DNA of 43,076 nt from positions 1 through 43,076 of the forward strand of contig NZ_JAPFQI010000028.1 of assembly GCF_026183895.1 (NCBI RefSeq), in the 5' to 3' direction. Positions 1 through 10,525 of the stretch are shown here, piece by piece. Numbering within the stretch: position 1 is the first letter of the stretch; every line of letters starts with the position of its first letter. Source of the stretch: Sabulicella glaciei (GTDB taxonomy: Bacteria > Pseudomonadota > Alphaproteobacteria > Acetobacterales > Acetobacteraceae). The position numbers and the translations under genes were made by a program. The notes under the pieces are model-generated. The model had not been told where the DNA came from. It made no database searches and was given only the letters and a program-made list of their open reading frames with translations.

Positions 1-111
1 TCCTACGCGTTACTCACCCGTCCGCCACTGACCCCGAAAGGCCCGTGCGACTTGCATGTGTTAAGCATTCCGCCAGCGTTCGCTCTGAGCCAGGATCAAA
101 CTCTCAGGTTC
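1..111 (-). rRNA. 16S ribosomal RNA, 5' end (partial)
   Basis: The reverse complement carries the near-universal 16S 5' sequence AGAGTTTGATCCTGGCTCAG (bases 85-104) followed by the GAACGCTGGCGG block and the GTGGCGGACGGGTGAGTAACGCG block. The 5' end is placed near 111 by counting seven bases before AGAGTTTG, as in E. coli numbering. The gene runs off the left edge of the window. The GGGCCTTTCGGGGTCAGTGGCGGACGGG segment looks like Acetobacteraceae/Roseomonas-type 16S, which is my main taxonomic clue. The rest of the rrn operon (spacer tRNAs, 23S, 5S) lies outside. Confidence 0.97.
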
Positions 112-486
112 ATCATCTGCCATCCAACCCGAAGACCGGACAGCTTCGATGCCTTATCGAGCAAGTTCCGCTCACCATTCTCGATGCGAAGCACTCACTG
201 CCGGACACCACCGCAACCAGCTTACGCCAGCACGTCAGCATCCAAGCGCAAGCGCTTCTTGCTTCCAAAAGACAGATACACTTGTCAAACAGCTTCCCGA
301 CCGCGCCAAAGCGCCAATACGGCGCCCCAAACGACCAGACACTCCACGCTTCCGCAGAGCGAGACACCATGCGCCCGAAAGCACAGGATCTGGAACCCCG
401 CAGCCAGATGAACCTTCAACTCAGAAACCGGGAGGAACCCGAGGGCGCCTCAACCAGATCCGAAGGAGCATCCACTCCGCTGCGGA
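112..486 (-). other. 16S rRNA leader (pre-rRNA 5' external spacer)
   Basis: This stretch of about 375 bases lies between the predicted rrn transcription start near 486 and the 16S 5' end. It is somewhat less GC-rich than the flanking genes and I find no credible protein-coding frame. A TTGACA hexamer on the minus strand (283-288) has no fitting -10 at 16-18 bases, so I do not call it a promoter. I could not recognise a clear boxA antitermination site by eye. Confidence 0.6.
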
Positions 487-492
487 AGACTT

Positions 493-521
493 GATATAGC
501 GCGTTGCCGCACCAGCTTCAA
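493..521 (-). promoter_or_regulatory. rrn operon promoter (-35 TTGAAG, 17-base spacer, -10 TATATC)
   Basis: On the minus strand, TTGAAG at 516-521 and TATATC at 493-498 are separated by exactly 17 bases. They lie in a local AT-rich patch with a run of A residues just upstream of the -35 (about 523-532), resembling an UP element. Transcription would start near 486 and run into 16S. This is the best-matched sigma-70-type promoter upstream of the rRNA. Further TTGAAG hexamers on the same strand occur at 579-584, 714-719 and 774-779 but lack convincing -10 partners. Confidence 0.7.
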
Positions 522-889
522 GCCTTTTTTTTCAACCTCGAAGAAATTCGTCACTCGCGCCTAGTGGCCGAGGCCGACCTTCAAGAAAACCACCTTTCGG
601 TGAGAAGAGAACATAAGCATCGCTCAACCGCCCTGCAAGACTGGGTCATCCAGATCTCGATGACGAGAGCCACGTTTTCTTCCAGGGACTGGAATGGCAC
701 CTTGCGGTCCCAGCTTCAAGTCCCCTTACCTATTTCCAAATCAAATATCGCAACACCGGGAGGGACGCTTGGTCTTCAAAAGCCCTTGCCCCGCGGTGGA
801 GCGGGTATCTAGCTGAGCGTCCCCCCCTGTTCAAGGGCTCCCGCACCACTTTTCGCACTCGGCTTTGAGCTGGCCGTCGGAGGCAAGCG
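522..889. other. Intergenic region between helicase stop and rrn promoter
   Basis: I see no gene here. On the minus strand it would contain the 3' end of the helicase transcript and the upstream region of the rrn promoter. It has repeated TTGAAG hexamers on the minus strand and an inverted repeat AGCCCTTG (781-788)/CAAGGGCT (832-839). A plus-strand block at about 791-848 resembles a degraded initiator tRNA and is described under findings. Confidence 0.5.
781..839 (-). repeat. Inverted repeat downstream of helicase gene
   Basis: AGCCCTTG at 781-788 and CAAGGGCT at 832-839 are perfect inverted copies, 43 bases apart, beginning about 50 bases downstream of the helicase stop codon. The loop contains a smaller stem (CCCGC/GCGGG around 791-805). 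It could act as a transcription terminator or a 3' RNA structure separating the helicase transcript from the rrn operon. There is no T-run typical of an intrinsic terminator. Confidence 0.35.
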
Positions 890-3331
890 CTATCCTTGCC
901 GGCGCGGCTTGGCGCTGCGCTGGCGCGGCGGGTTTCCCTTGCGCGGCTTGCCCGGTGGCCCCGCAGGCTTGCCCGCACCGAGCGTCCGTTCCGAGGGGCG
1001 AGCCGCCAGCACATCCTCGATCCAATCATTGAGACGGCGGCTCTCGGCAAGGGCGGAATCAAGGTCCCGGTAAACTTCGGGGAAGCGCATGGCCAGCCAG
1101 CGCCACGCCACCAGGCGTCGGTGAAGGCGCTCCGCCGATTGCAGCGCATCCTGGCTCGCCCGATCCGGCGGAGGCAGCCGCCCAGCGCGCGGCGGCGCGA
1201 CCGCCAGGCCCATGGCATGCTCCACCGCCCAATCCGTCAGCCGTGAGATCCCCTCGTCCCGCTCATCCACCGGGCACATCGCATAGGTCCAGCGATCCAG
1301 CAGGGTGAGTTCCCGCACCCCGTCCACCGCCTCCGCGATGGCGATCTGCGTCGAAAGGTCGCCCAGGCGGTAATTCGGGTCGTCCCGACGCAGCACCGAG
1401 CGTTCGATCCGGCGCAGCGTGCCGAACAGGCTCTCCGTGCCGATTTCGGCCGCCACGGCCGCCACGATATCCGCATCGGGCGCGACGGGCGGGCGTAGAT
1501 CCTCCGGCGTGGCGGCAGGGGCCGTGAGCGCATGCGCAATCTCCCTGGGATCGCCCCCGCCGGCCAGCACCGCCACGATGCCCTCGGCATGCGCGCCGCC
1601 GAAACGTCCGGCGCGCCCGCCGATCTGCTTGATCTCCTGCACCGAGAGCGGGCGTTCCTGCTCCCCGTCGAACTTGCGCAGGGAGGAGAAAACGACGCGC
1701 CGCAGCGGACCGATGTTGAGGCCCATGCCGATGGCATCCGTCGCCACCAGCACCTCGGCCTCGCCCTCGCGGAAGCGGCGGGCTTCCGCGCGGCGGACGG
1801 TCGGGCCCAGCGCGCCATACACCACGGCCACGCTCCGCCCGCGCCGCAGCAGCTCGGCCCGGATCTCGAACACGGACCGGCGGGAGAAGGCAATCACCGC
1901 GTCGCCGCGCCCGATATCGCCCAGCGGCACCGGGGAACGCGCGGCGACCAGCGGCCCCATGCGCTCCAGCCGCACTTCCTCCAGCGGGTCGTCGCAAAGC
2001 TGCGCGATGCGGCGGACCATCGACGCGGCATCCGGCGCCCCCAGGATGATCACGGTGCGCGCCGGCACGCCCATGATCGCGGCGGTCCAGGCCGGCCCGC
2101 GCTCCGGATCGGCCAGCATCTGCGCCTCGTCGATGACCGCGACGTCCATCGGCGTGTGGAACGGGCACATCTCCACCGTCGCCGCGGTGTGGCGGCTGCC
2201 CGGCACGGGGATTCGCTCCTCCCCGGTCGAGAGGGCAGTGCGGATGCCCTGCCCTTCCAGCGCCTCGCGATACTCATGGGCCAGGAGGCGCAGCGGACCT
2301 AGCACGACACCGCTTTCGGCCTGGGCGAGCCGGGACAGGCCGAAATAGGTCTTGCCCGAGTTGGTCGGGCCAAGGCAGGCGACCAGCCGCCGGTTCAAGG
2401 ACCGCGCCGTGGCGAAATGCGCGGCATAGCGGTCGAGCCCGGCGACGCGGGCGACCGCCGCGTTGCTGGACCCCCTCCCCTCGTCCCGGGGCTCGCGCCG
2501 CGCCACGCTCCGGTGCCCGCCATCGCCGCGCCGCCAGCCCGGCACGGCCCCGCACAGCTTTTCGAGTTCCGCCGGGTCGAACTCGGCCTCCCGCGTCGTC
2601 CGGCTGCCGCGCCGGACCGTCACGCGGCGCGCGACCGGCACCAGCCCCGCGCGGATCCAGCGCTCCGCTTCCTCGCGCGTGCAGCCCAGCAGGGCGGGCA
2701 CGGCGTCGGCATCCACCAGCGAGGCCTCCCAGGCCCTTAGCCGGCGCTCCTCGACCGCGCGGGTTTCCTTTGCGGCGCGGGCCGCGACGCGGCGCTCCTT
2801 CCGGCGCCGCTCCTCCGTTTCCAGAGCCTGGCGGCGGAAGGCGGCGGCATCGGCGGGTGGCAGGGCGAAGGCCTCGGCCACCAGGGCGGCGCAGTGGCCG
2901 ACCGCGTCCAGCTTCGCCTCCCCTGTGGCGCCCTTCGGCAGATCGTCCAGCGCGGCGGCCAGGGCCGCTGCCGGCGAGCCATATCCCCCCAGGCGCGCCA
3001 GCACGGTCTCGCGCAGGGCCGAGAGCAGTTCGGCATCCCCGGCCGCCGGATCGGCGACCGCCGTGACCGCGAGGTCGAGATCCACCGCGCTCACCGGCAG
3101 CGCGCCGGCCCCCTGATGAAGCACGGACAAGCGTCCGCGCCAGCCAGCGCGCCGGATCTGGAGCAACGCGCGGCGCAAGGTGCCCTCCGTGGCCGGCGGC
3201 TGGCCACCGAGCGCCAGCAGCAGCGGCTCGACCTCCGCCGGTGCGATCGCCAGCCCTGCGGAACGGGCCGCGTCCTGCAACGCCCGCGCAGTGTCGTGGG
3301 GGGCTGCCTCTTCGTCCCCTGGCTCAGCCAC
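890..3331 (-). CDS. SUV3-like DEAD/DEAH-family RNA helicase
   Basis: Predicted ATP-dependent RNA helicase of 813 residues related to mitochondrial SUV3, a family common in Alphaproteobacteria. Walker A is GPTNSGKT at residues 321-328. Walker B is a DEAQ box at 401-404, the SUV3-type variant of DEAD. Later come an SAT-like region, VATDAIGMGLNIGP, and the arginine-finger motif QIGGRAGRFGG. The N-terminal 300 residues are helical and charged (a highly basic stretch about 172-200), and the last 45 residues are rich in Arg, Lys, Pro and Gly, a likely RNA-binding tail. It is the last gene before the rRNA operon on the same strand, so a role in rRNA or mRNA turnover is plausible but only inferred. 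The start at 3331 is the most upstream ATG consistent with the protein; downstream starts are possible. Confidence 0.88.
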   Translation of the reverse strand: MAEPGDEEAAPHDTARALQDAARSAGLAIAPAEVEPLLLALGGQPPATEGTLRRALLQIRRAGWRGRLSVLHQGAGALPVSAVDLDLAVTAVADPAAGDAELLSALRETVLARLGGYGSPAAALAAALDDLPKGATGEAKLDAVGHCAALVAEAFALPPADAAAFRRQALETEERRRKERRVAARAAKETRAVEERRLRAWEASLVDADAVPALLGCTREEAERWIRAGLVPVARRVTVRRGSRTTREAEFDPAELEKLCGAVPGWRRGDGGHRSVARREPRDEGRGSSNAAVARVAGLDRYAAHFATARSLNRRLVACLGPTNSGKTYFGLSRLAQAESGVVLGPLRLLAHEYREALEGQGIRTALSTGEERIPVPGSRHTAATVEMCPFHTPMDVAVIDEAQMLADPERGPAWTAAIMGVPARTVIILGAPDAASMVRRIAQLCDDPLEEVRLERMGPLVAARSPVPLGDIGRGDAVIAFSRRSVFEIRAELLRRGRSVAVVYGALGPTVRRAEARRFREGEAEVLVATDAIGMGLNIGPLRRVVFSSLRKFDGEQERPLSVQEIKQIGGRAGRFGGAHAEGIVAVLAGGGDPREIAHALTAPAATPEDLRPPVAPDADIVAAVAAEIGTESLFGTLRRIERSVLRRDDPNYRLGDLSTQIAIAEAVDGVRELTLLDRWTYAMCPVDERDEGISRLTDWAVEHAMGLAVAPPRAGRLPPPDRASQDALQSAERLHRRLVAWRWLAMRFPEVYRDLDSALAESRRLNDWIEDVLAARPSERTLGAGKPAGPPGKPRKGNPPRQRSAKPRRQG

Positions 3332-3555
3332 GCCGGATCGCCTCGCCGCTTGGCCGGTTCACCCATGCGTCACGCCGCAGCCAACCGCACATCGCCGCTT
3401 TCCCCTGCGTCTCTTTGCCCGACCAGGAAAGCCTCACATGGGAAGCGTGGTTGCGTGGGGTCGCCTGCGGATAGCCCTTGGCAGGAAGCGACAGGAGCAA
3501 TGAGGCTCTGCCTCAGCACCGTTGGGCCTTCACCCAGCGGCCCGGCGATGCCGGC

Positions 3556-4461
3556 TTATCCCTCCTTGTTGCCGCCAAGCGTCGTGGCACTCAACTGCTC
3601 CGACAGCTTCGCTACCGCGGTGTGGTCGGCCCCCGGGCCGAGCAGAGCGGCCGCCGCCGCCCACATCTCGCGGCAAAGCGCGGAAAAGGGCGTCGGCGTC
3701 GTCGTCTCGCGCCCCACTTCCAGCGCGATGGACAGATCCTTGACCATGAGGTCGAGGCCAAACCCCGCGTCGAAGCGGCGGGACAGCACGTACTCCTTGA
3801 ACTTCTTCTGGGTGGAATTGTTCATGCCCGTGCTGGCGTTCAGCACGTCCACCATCTTCGCCGGGTCCAGGCCGAAGCGCTGGCCGATCAGCAGCGCCTC
3901 GATCCCGATCAGGAAGCCGCCCGCCGAAACCAGGTTGTTCAGCGCCTTCATCGCCTGGCCGGCGCCGATCGGCCCGCAGCGATGGATGGAGGTGCCCATC
4001 GCCTTCAACACCGGCTCGGCACGGTCGAGATCGGCCTCCGCCCCACCGGCCATGATGGCCAACTGGCCGGACTTTGCGCGCGGCACGCCGCCCGAAACCG
4101 GACAGTCGATCATCGCGACGCCCTTCTCCGCCAGGGCCGCTGCGATCTCCCGCGTGCGTCCCGGCTGGCCGGAGGTCATGTCGATGACGATCATCCCGCT
4201 TCGGAGCGAAGCGCCCATCGCCTCGACCGCCTCGGCCACCTGCTTGCTGGTGGGGACGATGGTGATGACGCAATCCGCGCCCGCGGCCGCCTCTGCCGGA
4301 TTCGCGGCGGCGCGGCCCCCGGCCTCGGCGGCGAAGGCCTCGGCACGGCCGGGAACGACGTCGCAGACCGTGACGTCGAAGCCGGCCTTCAGCAGGTTGG
4401 CCGCCATCGGCCATCCCATGTTGCCGATGCCGGCGAAGGCGATGCTCTTGATGGCGGCCAT
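3556..4461 (-). CDS. NAD(P)-dependent beta-hydroxyacid dehydrogenase
   Basis: A 301-residue member of the 3-hydroxyisobutyrate/6-phosphogluconate dehydrogenase-like family, which oxidises beta-hydroxyacids or reduces semialdehydes with NAD(P). The N-terminal Rossmann motif GIGNMGWPMAANL is at about residues 9-21. The substrate-binding signature DCPVSGGVPRAKSGQLA lies near 115, and the catalytic-Lys segment GAGQAMKALNNLVSAGG near 165. I chose ATG at 4461 because the Rossmann fold begins at once after it and the carboxymuconolactone-type gene stops only five bases upstream; translation coupling is likely. Exact substrate cannot be read from the sequence. Confidence 0.9.
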   Translation of the reverse strand: MAAIKSIAFAGIGNMGWPMAANLLKAGFDVTVCDVVPGRAEAFAAEAGGRAAANPAEAAAGADCVITIVPTSKQVAEAVEAMGASLRSGMIVIDMTSGQPGRTREIAAALAEKGVAMIDCPVSGGVPRAKSGQLAIMAGGAEADLDRAEPVLKAMGTSIHRCGPIGAGQAMKALNNLVSAGGFLIGIEALLIGQRFGLDPAKMVDVLNASTGMNNSTQKKFKEYVLSRRFDAGFGLDLMVKDLSIALEVGRETTTPTPFSALCREMWAAAAALLGPGADHTAVAKLSEQLSATTLGGNKEG

Positions 4462-4466
4462 GTCGC

Positions 4467-4868
4467 TCACTTCTTGGGTTGGATGGCGCCTTCGGCGAGG
4501 AGCACTTCGTGGGCGGCCTTGAAGGCGTCCAGCGCCGCGGGGATGCCGCAATAGGCGGCGGCGTGCGACAGCGTCGCCTTGATCTCGTCCACCGAAACGC
4601 CGTTGTTCAGCGCGCCCTTCACGTGCAGCTTCACCTCCGGGATCTTGCCCAGCGCCGTCAGCATGGCGAGGTTGATGATCGAGCGCGTCTTGCGGTCCAG
4701 CGTCGGGTCGCCCCACGCCATCCCCCACGCCCAGGAGGTGGTGATGCGCTGGAAGGCCATCATGAAGTCGTCGGCCTTGCCCAGCGAGGCGTCCACGTAC
4801 TCCGCCCCCAGCACCTCCCGCCGGATCGGCAGACCCTTCTCGAACAGCGCGTCGTCCTCGCCACCCAT
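4467..4868 (-). CDS. Carboxymuconolactone decarboxylase family protein
   Basis: A 133-residue all-helical protein of the CMD family. The core segment AMLTALGKIPEVKLHVKGAL is followed by the family's ISHAAAYCGIPAALDAFK-like stretch (here LSHAAAYCGIPAALDA), which matches gamma-carboxymuconolactone decarboxylase (PcaC) subfamily proteins more than the CxxC peroxidase AhpD type. Such proteins act in aromatic ring-cleavage pathways, or are uncharacterised hydroperoxide-linked enzymes. It is the first gene of a two-gene unit with the dehydrogenase five bases downstream, suggesting a shared catabolic step. No other protocatechuate genes are nearby, so the assignment to pcaC is not made. Confidence 0.88.
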   Translation of the reverse strand: MGGEDDALFEKGLPIRREVLGAEYVDASLGKADDFMMAFQRITTSWAWGMAWGDPTLDRKTRSIINLAMLTALGKIPEVKLHVKGALNNGVSVDEIKATLSHAAAYCGIPAALDAFKAAHEVLLAEGAIQPKK

Positions 4869-4947
4869 CGCCCTCTCCCTTCATCCTGCTGGCAGGACAG
4901 CACGGTCACCCGCGAACGCCACAGGGTCAAGCCAAGGAGGGGGAGGC

Positions 4948-5882
4948 CTACGCGGCGTGCAGCTCCTGCAGTTCCGCCCTGCCGAAGATGCGGCCCGCGA
5001 CGCCGTTCCGTCCCGCCTTCTTGGCGATGTAGAGCTGCTCGTCGGCGGCCTTGATCCAGCTCATCGGATCGGCGCCGTTGAAGCAGGTAGCCGTGGCCAC
5101 GCCGACGCTGACGGTCACGTGGGGTGCGGCCTCCGACTGGCTGTGCGGGATCCCGAGCGCCCGCACCCGCTCGCGGATGTTGCTCGCGACCTCCATGGCT
5201 TCGTCGTGGCTCGTCTCGGGCAGCAGGCAGGCGAACTCTTCGCCACCATAGCGGACAGCGAGATCCGCGGCCCTGCGGACGGCGCGGGCCAGCGCGGCGC
5301 CGACCATCGCGATGCACCGGTCGCCCGCCGTGTGGCCGTAGCTGTCGTTGAAGCGCTTGAAGAAATCGATGTCGAGGATCAGGACGGACAGGTTCGCCTC
5401 GGTGCGCGCGAGCCTCATGACCTCCTGGTTGAGGATCGTCTCCATCTTGCGCCGGTTGCCCAGTCCGGTCAGCGCATCGGTGACGGCCAGCGCCGCAAGC
5501 TGGTCGCGCATCTGCTTCATCTCGAGATGATTGCGGACCCGCGCCTGCACGATGACCGGCGAGATGGGCTTGGTGACGTAGTCGATCGCCCCGATCTCGA
5601 GCCCCCGCACCTCGGCTTCCTGGTCGCCCAGGGCGGTGGTGAAGATGACCGGGATGTCGGCCAGCAGCGGGTCGGCCTTGATGCGCCGGCACACCTCGTA
5701 GCCATCCATGTCGGGCATCATCACGTCGAGCAACACGAGGTCGGGGGAGATGCTGCGCGCGACCTCCAGCGCCTCACGCCCCGACGTGGCGAAGCAGATC
5801 TCGTGCTGCTCCTCTAGCGCCGCGCTCAGAATCTCGATGTTCGAGACCTCGTCGTCAACGATCAGCACCACCGCACGCTTGC

Positions 5883-5886
<4 letters not shown>
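4948..5886 (-). CDS. Response regulator with GGDEF output (diguanylate cyclase)
   Basis: A 312-residue PleD/WspR-like protein. The receiver domain (residues 5-125) has the acidic pair D11/D12, phosphoacceptor D54 in [11 protein letters not shown], and conserved Lys in VTKPIS. The GGDEF domain (about 130-300) has the intact active site GGEEF at 214-218, and an I-site RAAD at 205-208 exactly five residues upstream, so product inhibition by c-di-GMP is expected. The start codon overlaps the stop of the upstream hybrid kinase gene by four bases (ATGA), implying coupled expression and that the kinase Hpt domain phosphorylates D54. Unlike PleD it has one receiver, not two. It is predicted to make c-di-GMP on phosphorylation. 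Confidence 0.95.
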
Positions 5887-8740
<2,854 letters not shown>

Positions 8741-8741
<1 letters not shown>

Positions 8742-9112
8742 TAGACGTCGTCTCTCTCTCGAGGGGTGGAGGAGCTTGCCGGCAGGCCGGAACAGCCGCG
8801 GGCCGAAGCAAGGTCAAGCACGAGCAAGGCCCCCGAGCGGTAAAGCGCGCTCACGAAGGCAGGGTCATCCGACTGCACCGTGACGAAATTGTGGAAGCCG
8901 CCGGTGGCGACCACCATTCCCCCTGCCCTTCCCACTCTTTCCGTCGATTGCAGGAGATCCTGCCAAGGCGGAAAGACCGCGACGAAGCGCGTCTGCCCCG
9001 CCTGTGGGAGCGCGCCGACGAAGAGCGAACCAAGGAGGGTGAACAGCAGCAGGCCCGCCGCGGCCAGAAGGTCCTTCGCGGTGCCTGAACCTCGTGGGTG
9101 TCGTGCTGACAT
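8741..9112 (-). CDS. Small membrane-anchored protein of unknown function
   Basis: A 123-residue protein with one N-terminal membrane segment (about residues 15-36, [21 protein letters not shown]) and an exported or cytoplasmic domain of about 85 residues. That domain contains VAVFPPWQ, a Gly-rich turn [16 protein letters not shown] and [12 protein letters not shown] near the end. I recall similar short proteins beside alphaproteobacterial kinases but know no function. ATG at 9112 is preferred over one 18 codons upstream because the hydrophobic segment then sits at the N terminus. Its TAG stop and the GTG start of the kinase share one base, so the two are translationally coupled. It is a candidate signal-input partner for the kinase. 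Confidence 0.75.
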
Positions 9113-9398
9113 GAGAAAACCCGTCCTGCGACCTTTCGGATGACCAACCACGAGCCTGGATTGCAAGCCGCATGCCTGATGCCGCCGAATTGGCCACCTC
9201 GCTGGGGCGTAGACTACCTCCCCACGAGTTCATGCGATATCAGCGATTCACCGGATTGACCTTCTGGGACTTGTTGGACGGATACTCCCTGCGCAGCCGC
9301 ATGGGCCGCCTGGGTGCAACCACCACTCAGGCTTTTGTGGACAAGGCTTCACTCCGTGATCCAAGCGCCGGGAGGCGACTTGCCCGGCGCGTCGGCTT

Positions 9399-10394
9399 TC
9401 ATTCGACCCTGGCGCCGGATGCGCGGATGAGCGGCGCGAAGGAGGCCTCGTTCGCCGCGCGGAAGCGCGCGAATTCCTCGGGCGTCGTGTACCAGGTCGA
9501 CGCTCCATTCTCCTCGAAGCGGCGCTTCAGGTCGGGGCTTTCGAGCGACTGCTTGGTGAGGATGTTGATCCGCTCGACCAGAACGGGCGCCATCCCGGCT
9601 GGTCCCATCACGCCACCCCAGGAGGTGATCTCGAAATCCGGAAGGAACTCCGCCATCGCTGGCACGTCCGGAGCCTGCGCGCTGCGCTCGCGGCCCGTCA
9701 CCGCCAGGGCGCGGACCTTGCCTTCCCGCGCCAGGGCCAGGCCCTGGGGGATGTTGTCGAAGATCATGTGCACGCGCCCTCCTTGCAGATCCACATGCGC
9801 CGGGGCGCCTCCCCGGTACGGCACATGCAGGATGTCCAGCCCCGCCATGGAGCGGAACATCTCGCCGGACAGGTGCACCGTCGTGCCCGAGCCGGAGGAA
9901 GCAAAGGCGTAGCGGCCCGGATTGGCGCGCAGCAGGGCGATCAGCTCGGGCACGGAGCGCGCGGGCACGTCGTTGTTGATCACCAGCAGGTTGGGCAATT
10001 GCCAAAGCCCGGAGATGAAGCTGAAGTCGCGCGCGGCGTTGAAGGGCAGGCGCCCATAGAGCGTCGGCGAGATGGCGAGAGGCGCGACGCTGGCCAGGCC
10101 GATGGCCGTGCCATCCGCGGGGGCATTGGCGATGACCTCGGTGCCGATATTGCCGCCGGAGCCGGAGCGGTTCTCGACCACGAATTGCTGACCCGTGATC
10201 TCGCTCATCTTCATGCACCAAAGGCGCGACAGAATGTCGGTCCCGCCGCCGGGCGGAAAGATGCCGATGAAGCGGACCGGTCCGGTGGGCCATTGCGCCT
10301 GGGCGGTGCCGATGGACGGCGCGGCCAGGGCTGCCAGTCCCAGGCCGAGGGTCGCGCGGCGCGTGAAGCCGGCGGCCCGATAGTCTTGTGTCAT
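9399..10394 (-). CDS. Bug-family tripartite tricarboxylate transporter-type binding protein
   Basis: A 331-residue periplasmic solute-binding protein of the Bug/TctC family. A Tat-like signal (FTRRATLGLGLAALA, residues 10-24) ends near AQA at 31-34. Mature features are the family signature VRFIGIFPPGGGTDILSR, the VVENRSGSGGNIGTEVIANAPADGTAIG block and the HVPYRGGAPAHVDLQGG block. A strong SD (GGGAGGA) precedes ATG 10394. No TctA/TctB membrane subunits lie nearby, so this is an orphan binding protein, as is common where dozens of Bug genes exist. The next gene on the strand upstream is a peptidase, 131 bases away. Ligand unknown, probably a small carboxylate or amide. Confidence 0.94.
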   Translation of the reverse strand: MTQDYRAAGFTRRATLGLGLAALAAPSIGTAQAQWPTGPVRFIGIFPPGGGTDILSRLWCMKMSEITGQQFVVENRSGSGGNIGTEVIANAPADGTAIGLASVAPLAISPTLYGRLPFNAARDFSFISGLWQLPNLLVINNDVPARSVPELIALLRANPGRYAFASSGSGTTVHLSGEMFRSMAGLDILHVPYRGGAPAHVDLQGGRVHMIFDNIPQGLALAREGKVRALAVTGRERSAQAPDVPAMAEFLPDFEITSWGGVMGPAGMAPVLVERINILTKQSLESPDLKRRFEENGASTWYTTPEEFARFRAANEASFAPLIRASGARVE

Positions 10395-10525
10395 GCTTCC
10401 TCCCTGGCTCCGCGTCGAGGCGCAGCCAGGGTGAATGAACCGGCCCCGGTCCGGGGCCCGTCAAGGAAAATCGGCACCGCGCCGGGTCTGGTCGGCAGTG
10501 CCGAAAGGCCGCTCCGGTCCGGCGC

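Noticed and set aside
283-288. TTGACA on the minus strand as the rrn -35
   Set aside because: No acceptable -10 lies 16-18 bases downstream, whereas the 516/493 pair is well spaced.
2894-4522. Plus-strand open frame (about 542 codons)
   Set aside because: Crosses antisense to the helicase and dehydrogenase genes; no SD or domain.
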